DNA of 64,000 bases, from assembly GCA_030220185.1 (NCBI GenBank), contig JASPKZ010004199.1:2252001-2316000 (forward strand). The letters run 5' to 3'. The first letter of the stretch is position 1. The number at the start of each line of letters is the position of its first letter. A model generated the notes under the pieces. It had not been told where the DNA came from. It did no database searches and worked only from the letters and a program-made list of their open reading frames with translations. This DNA comes from Diploptera punctata. Lineage: Eukaryota > Arthropoda > Insecta > Blattodea > Blaberidae. Made by a program: the position numbers and the translations under genes. This document shows, piece by piece, positions 1 to 10,264 of the stretch.

Positions 1-95
1 CCACACAGAAGATGGTCTGAACAGTTTTAATAATTCTAGCTTTCATGAAACCGGAACGAGCCAACAGGCTTAATCCCTGGAAGATGATGATGAAT
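1..95 (+). mobile_element. LINE-C 3' end fragment
   Basis: The last ~50 bases (ccggaacgagccaacaggct, then taatccctgg and a GAT run) match the 3' tail of the longer LINE-C copy that ends at 35330. Only the tail is in the window; the element probably continues to the left. Confidence 0.6.
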
Positions 96-430
96 AATAA
101 TAATTGCTTTATTTTACCTGGAGAGTTAAGGCCTTGTCTAGCAGGTTAAAACAATACATCTAAATTACAATAAACAAAATGATTACATGGTGTATCTACA
201 ATATAATTATTATTTACAATACATTTTGATTTACTTTAAATTTAACAAATTGGAATATAAAACGCACAAGATATAAACATGAGAGAAAAAATACTATGAC
301 ATAAATCTAGTTCTGGAGAAAAATTAATTATTTATCAACAAATAATTATATAAGCATGAATTAAAAGTAGGCCTATTTAACATCTGTGTAAGACTACAAT
401 AAGCAGAAATTATATTAAGTAGTTTTTATT
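95..430 (-). mobile_element. LINE-J 3' UTR fragment with AAT tail
   Basis: Read on the minus strand this segment ends in aaggccttaactctccaggt, aaaataaag and an AAT-type tail. It aligns over about 230 bases with the plus-strand segment at 58329-58565. Two copies with the same 3' end in opposite orientation indicate a retrotransposon 3' UTR. No coding part is visible, so the LINE clade cannot be named. Confidence 0.6.
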
Positions 431-454
431 CTTCATCATTGTGCTTAGAGAGCA

Positions 455-620
455 GTCGGCTGCGGTGGTATAGAGGTTATGTTGTTTGCTTCTAGTCCCG
501 AGGGTCGCGGATATAAACCCGGCAGGTGTAGATAAATTTTAAGACGAAAAAAATCTAAGGGACAAGTTCTCGGGGAAGGACGTTAAGCCGTGAGTCCCGA
601 GTCTGAATATTATTGAACTC
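455..620 (+). mobile_element. SINE-A copy (tRNA-derived)
   Basis: The tRNA-like head begins with tcggctgcggtggtatagag and has a degenerate B-box region. It is followed by the family body (gacaagttctcggggaagga, gtgagtcccgagtctgaa). The same body is found in reverse complement at 10265-10596 and 18500-18830. Confidence 0.65.
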
Positions 621-840
621 ATAAAAAAAAACCTCAGGACTAAATTATTGTGTCTGAGAAAATTTAACATATCATTCCCATCTAAGTAATACCTTAGTTG
701 CCTACTAGATGTCTCATTGAGGCGATTTACTGATCACATGTCATTCACTGACATATGTAGGGAAAGAAGCGTAACTAAAGTAACCTTGGTAAATAAACTC
801 CAATTAGGGGAGCACCCGTTTCTCCAGAGATGCTTAGGGA

Positions 841-1000
841 GCAGGATGTCTTCTTCTTCTACATTATATAATTAGGCCATAGACCTGTTTCCACATCAAG
901 AGATCCCTCCATCTAGTTATGGGGCGCCCAATATTTCTTCTTCCTTTGTGCTGGTTGTGAAGCCAAATTTGTGGGAGTCTATTGGGTGTAATTCTTTATA
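841..1000 (-). mobile_element. LINE C-terminal fragment (LINE-C type)
   Basis: The minus-strand translation gives a short tail with HKGRRNIGRPITRWRDLL, the basic GRP-RW motif that closes the RT polypeptide in this LINE group, then a stop. The rest of the element is absent. The fragment abuts a plus-strand LINE-B remnant at 1001. Confidence 0.6.
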
Positions 1001-1553
1001 TATATAATCGCACAAACAAAACAAGCAATAAATGCTTTAAACTCTGTTTGGTGGAGCAAAAATATTACAAAAAATAGAAAATTACAAATATATCAAACCA
1101 TAATTCAGAGCATTTTAACATATGATGCTATAGTCTGGCAAATTCCTACCAGGGAAATGAAAAGAATTTTAAGTACAGAAATGGATGTTTTAAGAAGATC
1201 AGCTGGAAAATCTAGAATGGATATAATACGAAATAAAGAAATAAGGGAAATTATGAGTGTACAAGAGGAGCCGGACATCATAGACATTATAGAAAAGAAA
1301 AGATTACAGTGGTATGACCATGTCAAAAGAATGCCAGAGCAAAGATTGCCAAAAATTGTTAGGAAATGGATCCCAATGAAAAGTAGGAAGAGAGGAAGAC
1401 TGAAGAAAACTTGGATAGAAAGGGTACAAGCAGCTATGAATATCAGAGGAATGGAGTAAAATCAATGGATGGACAGAGAGGAATGGCGTTTGGTTTCCGG
1501 AAGACGACGGCAGCTGCCATGATACCGGATGATGATGATGATGATGATATATA
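1001..1553 (+). pseudogene. LINE-B RT C-terminal remnant with in-frame stop
   Basis: One reading frame runs from 1001 and encodes the region after the RT palm: AINALNSVWW, ILTYDAIVW, RLQWYDHVKRMPEQRLPKIV and RKRGRLKKTWIERV. A TAA at 1457-1459 ends the open frame. The same frame continues with MDREEWRLVSGRRRQLP and a second stop at 1520-1522, so the first stop is probably a nonsense mutation. A GAT/TA microsatellite follows as the 3' tail. The family is known from arthropod LINEs; the clade is not assigned. No catalytic RT motif remains. Confidence 0.75.
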
Positions 1554-1749
1554 TATATATTGAAGCCAATTAAATCTTGAGTTTTGAATTTTTCCTATGA
1601 TAATATGTATGTTTATTTCTTCATCCAACAATGTGTAGCTTGCTACTGGTCATAAGAATTTCATTTCAGCTACATCTATTTTTCTTTTATCTGATCTGCA
1701 AAATGTCCAGTTTTCACAAGCACGTTAACCTAGGTGCTGCCATTGTTAT

Positions 1750-1765
1750 ATAGAATTTCAATTGT
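1750..1765. repeat. TSD left of LINE-X
   Basis: Sixteen bases, atagaatttcaattgt, are repeated exactly at 4962-4977. The two copies bracket the minus-strand LINE-X. Confidence 0.85.
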
Positions 1766-1775
1766 AATAATAATT

Positions 1776-3811
1776 TTATTGCAGCCAAATAGCCAGGATT
1801 AAAGTAGAATACAATTTAAATTTACATATTTGCATATTCACACATTGTCTTTGTTCTTTTTGTGCATAGCTCAATGTGATATCGGTCACACGATTTTTCG
1901 CATAGCGTAATTTACAGTCTATATTTGCTTCATGAAATTTTGTGTTGCTGCATATCAGGTGGTGGAATCCATGGACTGCCAACCTAGTGATGACGTGTCT
2001 CATTTCGAAATTTTCTTTTGTCCACGCACGGTCCACCATTGCCCCGGTGCTGTAGAATTCTGGATGTATTTCTTCCCTTTTTCTGTTCAATGTTGCTAGC
2101 AGCTGCTCAGATGCGCTGGTGCTGGGCAAGAGTACGCTTCTTCTGAGGTCGTCGATGAGGAAAGTTTCCTTCGCCAGTAGGTATGCGAGTCTTGAATGTG
2201 TTACTTTTGACACTCCTAATACTGCCTTTATATATCTCGCTTTCCACCCTTTCTAGAGAGGAAAGATTCTTCATTGTTAAATGTGTCCATATGTTTTCTA
2301 TGCCGTATGTCAGTATTGGTAGAATTTTTGCTCTAAATAATAGCATTGCCGTCTCTAAGGTGAGAGATCTAATGTTTCTTATTTCGTGCATTGCCATTAT
2401 TGCCTGGGTTGTCTTTTCTGTGATATGTTTTGTGAAGCATTTTGCGCTTGTTTGTAGCGTGATACCTAGGTATTTGAAGTCTGGTACTATTTTCAGTTTA
2501 GTTTCCCTTATGTATATCTCTTCATTTATGGCGGCTCTTCCTCCGTTTCTGAAGATCATTGTGTCCGTTTTTGATATATTAATGTCCAGCTTGTTCTTGG
2601 AGCACCATTTTTCCACTTCGTGTATTGTTTCCTGAAGTGTTGTTATGTCTCTGGAACCGATTACGATGTCGTCCGCATATGCGCACGAGAAGATACCATC
2701 TTTTTGGGTAATTCTAAGGATTTCTTCTCGGTTGCTAGTATAAACAGTAAGGGGCTAAGTGGATCGCCCTGCAGTACTCCATTTGTTTGAATGATCGGTT
2801 TTGACATGACGATGTTATCTGAGACATATATTTCATTCCAGCTCAGCAGTGTATTGATGAGGTTCGTCCATATGTTGTTGTTTCTCCTAGTGTCTCCTTT
2901 AGTTTTTCTATCACTAGTTGCCTGTCTAGTAGATCGAAGGCCTTCGTGAAGTCTATGAAGACGGTATAAAATTTCTCTCTGTCTTCTAATGCTTCCCAAA
3001 TATGTTTCAACAAGAGTTCGATTGCGTTTAGAGTTGACTTTCCTTTTCTAAACCCGAATTGATTTTCTGGTAGATGCTCATCTATTTCCTCCCTTATTCG
3101 TCCTGTTATTAATTTGGTGAAAATTTTGAAGGGACAATTTTCCAGAGCGATACCTCTATATTTGTTGGGGTCTTTCGGGTTCCTTTCCCTTTATATAATA
3201 CCTTGACAATTGATTTTTCTCCATTGTTCAGGTATGGAGGCTGTTTGTATGCATTTGTTGTATAATTTTGTCCAAACCTGGTCCAAACAGATGTGCCGTG
3301 TCTTTTATGTATTCATTGTATATTCCGTCCGGGCCCGCTGCTTTCTTGTTTTTGGAGTTACATATTGCATATCCAACTTCTTCTGTGGTCAGGGGTATCC
3401 AGTTTGTGGGTATTGGTGTTAAAATTTCTTGAGGGTTCCTTTTGCCGCAGATTGGTCCCTCTTTATTGAGTATGTTGTTGAAATGCGACTCCCATATTTC
3501 CATGTCAATGTAGTGTGTTTGCGCTTTTTCTTTGGGCGGAGTGCTAAATGTGGGTCTTTCTTGGCCTCCTCCGCTAGCATCCTGCCCTCTTCCTCCAAGA
3601 AGGCGCTTTTCTTTTCTTTTATTATTCTCTTGTAGTGTTTCCTCTTCTCGGCGTATGTGAGTAGAAGAGCGTGGTTCTCGGTATTTTGTTTCAGTTGTTG
3701 TAAAGTATCTAAGGTATCTCTTCTTAGTCTGTAACATTCATTATCGAACCAGAGTTTTGCTCTTCTTTTGATTCGGTGATTCGTGGCTTGTCTTAGTATT
3801 TCGCCTAACAT
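1776..3811 (-). pseudogene. LINE-X reverse transcriptase and C-terminal region, frameshifted
   Basis: The RT is spread over at least five open segments (3811-3419, about 3540-3228, about 3215-2850, 2999-2661 and 2616-1776) joined by frame changes. The catalytic YADD is still readable near 2680, and the fingers motif NKYRGIALENC near 3150. The junctions at about 3540, 3228, 2900 and 2110 look like small indels. The region past the palm (KILPILTYGIE, THLTMKNLSSLERV) is typical of LINE RTs. No function is expected from this copy. Confidence 0.8.
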
Positions 3812-3833
3812 TTGAGTAGCTTCCTCCAGTCGC

Positions 3834-4961
3834 TCATTTTCTATTAACGTTTCTATTTGCGTTTTTTGTCTCTATCTTAGCTTCTACTTTTCCTATGTCT
3901 ATCTTCCTTGATAGGTGTTGTGTTGTCTCTTCCTGTGTCTTTTCCCATTTACCTTGAATATTTATTTCTAGTGGTATATGTTTCCTTAATGCCGAGTGGT
4001 TTGCATTCCATAATGTAGTTATATTTCCTGTTATAGTACCTTTTGTGAGTGCGATATCTATTGCACTCTTGCCATTGTGAGAGATGTATGTAGGTATCTT
4101 AGGGTTGTTTAATAATGTGAATCCTTCCTCTTGTAATTTTTCCAATACCAACTTTGTTTTATAGTTTTGGGAGTCTAGTCTGCAGTTTAGATCTCCCGCG
4201 ATGATTATTGGTTTGTCCTGCTTGTACTGGGTGATGGTTTGGCCTAGTTCATCCATTATGTCAATTGCTGTCATGTTCGGTTTGAAATATGCAGCTATTA
4301 TCACTAGGTAGCCCGTTTCGAGTAGTAGGGTGTTTTCCTGTTGTTTTGTTGCTATAATGGGTCTCAGATGTGGTTTTAGTAAGATAGTTATCCCTCCAGA
4401 TGGTCTGCCTTTTTCCCTGCCTTGTCTAGCCATAAGGTGTGTTGCATAGAAATTTGGATGTTGCCAGTTCTCTGTTAGAAACGTTTCGGTCAGGATTGCT
4501 ATGTCGTACTCTTTTAGGAAATTTTCCGGGCTCATGGTCATTGCACTTTTTATACCTTCTATGTTCCATAATAAGATTTTTAAATTTCCTAGTGCGTCTT
4601 TTCTGTTTTGGCTGCTTCTTTTTATGAGTTTATTTTGCTCGTTATTCGAGGCCGTAACCTTCATATACCCTTGGGGGCGAAAGGCGCGAAATTTGAATCG
4701 CCTGACGACTATTCCTGTTGGCCAGAAATCCTCTTCATTAAACCTGGTTAGGTAGTCGTAGGGGATACCCACTTTGAATGCTTTAGTGTTATAGTTATTT
4801 GTGATTTCTTCGCAGGTCACATTTTCCTTGATTCCTCTTTTAGTTAGGAATTTCTTCATGGCTTCCGGTGTTGTCTGTGGCTTCAGGCGTCCCACGAAGA
4901 GCCAGGCTTTCCTGTCTGCAGCTTGTAGGTCTTCATCGCTTGGTCCAGAGCCGCTCACTGA
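3834..4961 (-). pseudogene. LINE-X endonuclease domain (partial ORF)
   Basis: This is the longest undamaged part of LINE-X. It holds an RRM-like N-terminus, then an exonuclease-endonuclease-phosphatase fold with ILLWNIEGIKS, YDIAILTETFL, RPSGGITILLK, IIIAGDLNCRLDS and NGKSAIDIALT. These correspond to the metal-binding and active-site strands of LINE endonucleases, which nick target DNA. An open frame continues to 5210, but everything above 4961 is flanking DNA outside the TSD, so the apparent start at 5210 is not biological. The frame ends at 3834 with a frameshift into the next segment. Confidence 0.8.
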
Positions 4962-4977
4962 ATAGAATTTCAATTGT
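4962..4977. repeat. TSD right of LINE-X
   Basis: An exact 16-bp match to 1750-1765; it marks the truncated 5' end of LINE-X. Confidence 0.85.
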
Positions 4978-5045
4978 GTGATGTTATAAGGCTGTTTGTT
5001 ATGGTTCGACTGTATGCATTCATCAAAGTACCACCCTCCATCAAT

Positions 5046-5175
5046 ACAAACAGATAAGTTAAAAGTAGGAACTGTATAATTGTAGATGGAACATATTGGA
5101 AATTGTAAGTACAAACAGATCATGTTAAAAGTAGGAACTGTGCCATTACATGTTGAACATACTCCGTACTGCAAT
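5046..5175 (+). repeat. Tandem duplication, ~65-bp unit
   Basis: acaaacagat at 5046 and at 5111 begin two diverged copies that share ttaaaagtaggaactgt and the later tgaacata-type region. It lies in the DNA flanking LINE-X. Confidence 0.65.
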
Positions 5176-5367
5176 GAGTTACTAAAGGAAACTCTAATGC
5201 AGATACTCACTAACTGCTTCAGGTTTTATAGTTACCAGGTTATGTTAGGAAGAACTTGTTTATTTACATTCAGAATTGTTCTCTTAGTGCCCTTCAAAGA
5301 CGGTATGAAATATACGTAGGTAACTTCATACTTAACTCATCCTTGTCTCTATCTCTACTAATCACTT

Positions 5368-5385
5368 TATTATTATTATTATTAA

Positions 5386-5420
<35 letters not shown>
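5368..5420. repeat. (ATT)n microsatellite
   Basis: A nearly pure ATT run directly before a LINE-B tail. Confidence 0.9.
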
Positions 5421-5454
5421 CATTTTCCCAAGAATAATACTAGAATGGGTGTCA

Positions 5455-5556
5455 CTTAGTAGAAGAAGAGGATCGTCAAAAATAGCATGGATTGAAGGTG
5501 TTTTGAGCAGCATGAAGGGGGAAAAAAAAAAGATTGGACGATGGAGATTCGAATGA
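5455..5556 (+). mobile_element. LINE-B C-terminal tail
   Basis: The frame from 5461 reads RRRGSSKIAWIEGVLSSMKG, then IGRWRFE and a stop at 5554. This is the same final motif as RKRGRLKKTWIERV in the copy at 1001-1553. Only about 31 codons remain. Confidence 0.6.
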
Positions 5557-5755
5557 TAGATGTGGAGGAGAATGGCCGGCCATCGATTTATCAAAATAAA
5601 TAAAACAATGTCAATAATCCACGAAGAGAACAAAAAAAAAACAGTCAATATCCTGGAAGATCGAAATTATCAAGGAAGCAGAAATAAAAATATGCTAAAT
5701 GAGAACACACCCAACAACCTCTGTATTGAAATATATAAATAATTTAAGTGCCATA

Positions 5756-5800
5756 AGAATTCCTGAGGATGATGCATGTCTTTGAAAGGCCTAGAATTTT
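5756..5800 (+). ncRNA. Hammerhead-like motif (class 1)
   Basis: Core CTGAGGA at 5763-5769, GAAA at 5784-5787, palindromic stem III AGGCCT at 5787-5792, predicted cleavage after A5793. Stem I is seven base pairs, 5756-5762 against 5794-5800, with one G-U wobble. Stem II is weak and degenerate, so activity is doubtful although all core nucleotides are present. Confidence 0.5.
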
Positions 5801-5942
5801 AATAGTGTGACGACTTTTATAACAGAAGTTATCATAGTTGAGGACGACTGTTTTATAAGGTACACATTTAAAATCGAAGTAGATTAATTGGCATAGGAAG
5901 ATGCGAAACATTGTGAAATATACTAAATAAATAAATAACTAT

Positions 5943-5944
5943 TA

Positions 5945-6003
<59 letters not shown>

Positions 6004-6020
6004 ATTATTATTATTATTAC
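5943..6020. repeat. (ATT)n microsatellite
   Basis: An ATT run of about 75 bp. The stretch 5801-5940 before it and 6021-6180 after it contain nothing I recognise. Confidence 0.9.
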
Positions 6021-6228
6021 CTGGAAGAATGAAAGGAAGACCTCGAAACTCGTGTATTTAAGAAATAAGAACTGGAATGAGAACAAGAGGATTGAAGGAC
6101 ATGGAGTGGATGGATAAAGACGAGTGCAGAAGAAAAACAAAGCTTTAAGCAGAGAAAGATATGTGAACATAAAAATTCTGTATATAAATAAATTATTATT
6201 ATAAGTTATTATTAATATGATTATTATT

Positions 6229-7322
6229 ACTTACTCACTGGCACAATCGAACCCGTAGGTACATGGCCAATCACTGGCACAATCGAACCCCTAGGTACAT
6301 GGCCGCGCGGGCATAAGCTCTCCATACATCCCTATCCTGAGCTAATGATTTCCAATCATTCCCTGTATAATCTACTTCCCTCAAATCATAGTTAATATTG
6401 TTCTCCCACCTCATTCTTGGTCTACCAACTGGGCGCTTTCCCTCTGGCTTTCCTACAAAAAGCTTCCATGCACGTCTTTCATTCCCCATACGTGCAACAT
6501 GTCCTGTCCATCGCAGTCTACGAGACTTGACTGTTCTTATTATATCTGGCTTCCTATAAAGACCATGTAGTTCATTGTTATGTAGTCTTCTCCATTCACC
6601 TGTCTGTTCATCTCTCTTTGGTCCAAAAATTTTCCTAAGAACTTTATTCTCAAAAACTCGTAATCTCATTTCCTCCTTTAAAGTACGAGTCCATGTTTCG
6701 CACCCATATCATATAACTGGTAGAATAATAGTTTTATATATTTTAAGTTTAACGTTTTTTGAAAGGAGTTGGGATATGAAAAGTCTCTGCAATGCATAAT
6801 AGCACGCATTTCCAGAATTGAGCCTATGATTAATTCCTTTGTGCATCTCATTCCTATTTGTGATTATTGTTCCTAGGTATTTGAATTCAGCCACTTCCTC
6901 AAAATTTCTCTTATTTGTCATTAGCTGCCCATTTCCATTATATAATGTATTTCTATGTGTGACCATATATTTAGTTTTATTGATATTTACTTCGAGTCCA
7001 AATTCCTTAGTGTTACTCAATAGTGTGTGCGTGTTGTCCTTTTTTATATCTCCTCGCTATCGGCCAATAGTACTACATCATCAGCATAAACTAACAGCTT
7101 ATTAATACCATTGAGTTTTAGGCCTCCCTCATCCTCTAAAGATTTGATGGCGTGCTCTAGTACAAAATTAAATAGTAGAGGAGATAGTGCATCTTCCTGC
7201 TTCAACCCATTCTGGATTTCAAAAGTGTCCGAAAACTGTTTGCCTACACGCACCCTACTTTTTGTGCCATTTAGACACATTCGTATAAGTCTAACTGACT
7301 TTTTAGGAATTCTAAACCCCAG
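6229..7322 (-). pseudogene. LINE-A copy 1: RT palm to 3' end
   Basis: The minus-strand RT begins near 7322 and keeps NGLKQEDALSPLLFNFVL and the catalytic YADDVVLLADS. It then has EFKYLGTIITN, KTIILPVI, KVLRKIFGPKRDEQTGEWRR, RLRWTGHVARMGNERR, GKRPVGRPRMRWENNI and the family end AQDRDVWRAY. Two lesions are clear against the copy at 20440: a stop and frame change near 7045, and TTA to TGA after ILPVI near 6708. Its 5' end abuts a 435-bp ATT array and its 3' side is ATT-rich. Part of a LINE polyprotein, inactive. Confidence 0.8.
6238..6305. repeat. 35-bp tandem duplication of the LINE-A 3' terminus
   Basis: actggcacaatcgaaccc, then the gtaggtacatggcc-type continuation, occurs twice head to tail, 35 bp apart (about 6238 and 6273), at the 3' end of this LINE-A copy only. 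Confidence 0.7.
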
Positions 7323-7335
7323 CAGGATACTAAAT

Positions 7336-7702
7336 ATTATTATTATTATTACTATTATTATTATTACTATTATTATTATTACTATTATTATTATTACTAT
7401 TATTATTATATTATTACTATTATTATTATTACTATTATTATTATATTATTACTATTATTATTATTATTACTATTATTATTATTATTATTACTATTTTTAT
7501 TATTACTATTACTATTTTTATTATTATTACTATTACTATTTTTATTATTACTATTACTATTTTTATTATTATTATTATTACTACTATTATTATTACTATA
7601 TATTATTATTATTTCTACTATTATTATTACTATTATTATTACTATTATTATTACTATTATTATTACTACTACTATTATTATTACTATTATTATTACTAAT
7701 AC

Positions 7703-7769
<67 letters not shown>

Positions 7770-7770
7770 G
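7336..7770. repeat. Long interrupted (ATT)n array
   Basis: About 435 bp of ATT units with regular ACT/TTTTT interruptions that themselves repeat in higher-order blocks. Open frames of poly-I, poly-N or poly-Y across it are artefacts of the repeat. Confidence 0.95.
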
Positions 7771-8312
7771 ACGGTGGACAATACTGCTCTAACATGAGGT
7801 CCTTCTATTCATATTGGTCCTAATGTTTTCATAAGTGGAGTGAAAAAGTAACTGTGGCGTCAACAGAAATGCAAATTACACTGGAGTAATTACGAACGGT
7901 ATGTTGGGTTATTTATAGCTGATTCTACCAGAAATAGCATAATTACATGACCATCGTAGTAGTTATTACTCCATAGGCCATATTACCCACACTTCCCGTA
8001 TGTCCTGTGAGCTGTGGATCAATGATGTAATCTGCGTGACGTATGATTTGCAATTTGCCTTTTTCAGCGCGCGATGTGTCCACTATGACGTATCGGACGT
8101 ATTGAATATTTTATTTGCAATATGCGGAAGTACTATAGCATACGTGCGGCCATGTGTACGTTACAGACTGCTCTGAAACTACATTCTTGGGTTTTCTTTG
8201 TTTTTGTTTTATGTTACTTATGGTCACTTTAACTCCAATGGTCTTATTGCGACTTTTGTTATAGGTTACGGTTGTACTTCGTCTGATCTAAAGTTCGCCG
8301 TTCTCTCTCGAC

Positions 8313-8315
<3 letters not shown>
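7771..8315. other. Unassigned intergenic sequence
   Basis: No coding frame, repeat match or structure was recognised. Confidence 0.5.

Positions 8316-8344
<29 letters not shown>
8316..8344. repeat. (TA)n microsatellite
   Basis: A pure TA run directly upstream of SINE-B copy 1. Confidence 0.9.
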
Positions 8345-8347
<3 letters not shown>

Positions 8348-8672
8348 ACCGCTGTGGTTTTGAGGTACCGTGCTGCCTGGTCACGCAGCGAGCCCGGGTT
8401 CGATCCCCGGTCGGGGCAGTTTTCCTGGGTGAGGTTTTTATCGGGGCTTTTCCTCACCTGTAAGACAAATGTCAGGAAAACTAAAGGCCCAAACGGTTCC
8501 CGAAATCATATGGCCATCATCATCATCCTTATCATTATCATCCTTCACCGGTGTGGAAAGCAACGGGAAGCTATCACACCTACAATTCACTAGTAAGGCT
8601 GCAAGCATAGCATGAAAATGCTATGATTGCAATCAAGGACCTGCCTTAGGGCAGAATTACTATGGATCGATA
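8345..8672 (+). mobile_element. SINE-B copy 1, full length
   Basis: A tRNA-like head (tccaccgctgtggttttgag, B box gggttcgatcccc), then the body with tgtaagacaaatgtcaggaa, a (CAT)n stretch and ccttcaccggtgtggaaagc, and the family 3' end gcagaattactatggat. It lies between two (TA)n runs, consistent with insertion into a TA microsatellite. Confidence 0.85.
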
Positions 8673-8687
8673 TCGATATATATATAT

Positions 8688-9414
8688 AGGGAGTTGCAAA
8701 AAATCACCAACAACGGTGGTGAGGTGGTGTATTGATATATGTTGATTATTTTTAATAAGGTACCAATGTCCGTAAATGACGCGTTTTCACACTATGAATA
8801 GCTAACTTCTCAACGGTTCCGTTAGTTGCATTTAAAGACTCATTACTTGACAATACTGTCAAAGTCACATCGATTTTCAAAATATCCACCTCCATCTCAT
8901 TGTCACAGTGTTCATCGGTTGTGTAGTGATTGGCGCACACGTTCAAATACGCCTGGTTTCGTTTGAATCATTTCTGTAGCAGCGTGGATTCGGGCTATAA
9001 GATCCATATGTGACTCTACTGGAGTCTGATAAACAGACTGTTTCATGTCGCTCCACAAAATACAGTCGAGAGGGTTAAGATCAGGTCATCTCGGAGGCCA
9101 TGGGATTGGTCCCCCTCTGCCAGTCCATCGACCTGGGTACGCGGTATCCAACTGTCTCCTCACTTTGACATGGAAGTGAGCTGGAGATTCGTCATGTTGT
9201 AGGCACATTCTGTTGCGAATCCACATATCACAGGTTCGTTCCTCTGAGTCGTTGTCAAGTAATGAGTCTTCAAATCCTTCGAACTAACACTGATCTTCAG
9301 ACATAATTAACTACTCATAGCGTGAGAACGCATCATTTCCGGACATTGGTACCTTATTAAAAATAATCAATATATTACCTCACCTCCGTTGTCGGGGTTT
9401 CTTTGCAACAGCCT
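8688..9414 (-). mobile_element. Tc1/mariner-like DNA transposon remnant
   Basis: Terminal inverted repeats of about 110 bp, left from 8688 (agggagttgcaaa) and right ending at 9414 (tttgcaacagcct). Both contain ttaataaggtaccaatgtcc or its complement. The element is flanked by TA-rich sequence, as expected for TA targets. It encodes the C-terminal part of a DDE transposase on the minus strand and has lost the N-terminal half. Confidence 0.8.
8912..9232 (-). pseudogene. Transposase C-terminal fragment (Tc1/mariner type)
   Basis: The translation contains MCLQHDESPAHFHVKVRRQL, equivalent to the QQDGAPPH strand with the second catalytic Asp. It continues with YPGRWTGRGGPIPWPPR and PDLNPLDCILWSDMKQSVYQ, equivalent to the SPDLTPLDFFLW strand with the third acidic residue. 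A TGA replaces the expected Ser codon between PPR and PDL, and the first catalytic Asp region is missing, so the product cannot be active. It ends naturally at QSLHNR and a stop at 8912. Confidence 0.75.
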
Positions 9415-9484
9415 ATATATAAATGTTGGTATACTGATGGAGTACTCTCAAGTGCCAAGTCATCCGGAATGATGACAGGACACT

Positions 9485-9794
9485 TTGACTCCAGTACGAT
9501 ATACTTTCTTTTACTGGTTCCGGCTAATACAAGGTCAACAAACAATGCTTTTAGAGCAATTTGCTACGATCACCATTAGGAACATAGATGCAAAATTCTG
9601 GGCAGACGAGGTTAGGAGGGAACTACAAAAGACTGGGATGCGTTGGGTATGGGAAAAGGGGACCGAAAATCTCAAGAATGCATGGAGAGAAATTAGAAGG
9701 TACTTGTATATAAACCAACAAGATATTTTCGCTTATTGTTCGGGAAAACGTTCACTGTGTTTACAAAGAGATCTAAATAAGTCTTCTGAGGAAA
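9485..9794 (+). other. Unidentified short open frame
   Basis: A plus-strand frame with a plausible amino-acid mix (EVRRELQKTGMRWVWEK, NAWREIRRYLYINQQ) runs into the tail of the minus-strand LINE-C beginning near 9795. I do not recognise the family. It may be a retroelement C-terminal remnant; evidence for a real gene is weak. Confidence 0.25.
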
Positions 9795-10165
9795 TCATCA
9801 ATATCATCAGCATCAAGGATTAGACCTGCTGGTCTGTTCCGATCTCATGTTAGAATTGGTCTATCCATCTTTTACTGGGTCTTCCAACATTTCTTCGTCC
9901 TAGTGGTTTGTAATGAAGAATCCGTTTCGGAATTATATTGATATCCATTTTATTGATATGGTCCATCCATTCATCTCTGTATTGTGTAATTTTATATAAT
10001 AGTTTGAATATATTCAGTTCTCTTCGTATATCCTCACTTCCCCTTTGATCCATTACTGTATAGCCAGCTATACTCCTCAGAAACCTCATTTCTGACGATT
10101 CTACTCTTCGTTCCTGGTTTTTGGTTAAGGCCCAAAGTTCCGACCCATATAGTAGTGTTGGAATC
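9795..10165 (-). mobile_element. LINE-C C-terminal fragment
   Basis: The minus-strand frame begins PTLLYGSELWALTKNQERRV, continues SSEMRFLRSIAGYTVMDQ and RGSEDIRRELNIFKLL, and ends GRRNVGRPSKRWIDQF, followed by the family tail and an ATC-rich end. The RT palm is missing. The truncated 5' end abuts a (TA)n run at 10166-10186. Confidence 0.75.
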
Positions 10166-10264
10166 ATATATATATATATATATATAATATCTTCTTGTAA
10201 TTTTGTAAGCCCATGTTTCCCTTAACAGAGATTTAGGCGCTCTCCCCCTACAGGGAAGAATTTG

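Larger units (their letters stand above)
1766..4961 (-). mobile_element. LINE-X: 5'-truncated non-LTR retrotransposon
   Basis: A minus-strand element flanked by an exact 16-bp TSD. Domains in order of transcription: an N-terminal RRM-like stretch (WLFVGRLKPQTT near 4890), an apurinic-type endonuclease (WNIEG, LTETFL, AGDLNCR, ending near 3950), a linker, and RT with AAGPDGIYNEYIK, NQFGFRKGKSTLNAI, FIDFTKAFDLLDR, GVLQGDPLSPLLF and YADDIVIGS. The C-terminal region contains LGITLQTS and ILPILTYGIENIW and ends near 1776 with an AT-rich tail. The frame is broken several times, so the copy is inactive. The 5' end is lost inside the coding region, as expected from incomplete target-primed reverse transcription. 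The clade is uncertain (CR1/Jockey-like). Confidence 0.85.

Noticed and set aside
4962..5210. N-terminal 80 codons of the 458-codon minus frame
   Set aside because: They lie outside the LINE-X TSD and contain a tandem duplication of flanking DNA; a chance extension.
7111..7797. Long open frames across the ATT array
   Set aside because: Poly-I, poly-L, poly-Y and poly-N translations come from triplet repeats. The only real coding signal nearby is the minus-strand LINE-A below 7322.
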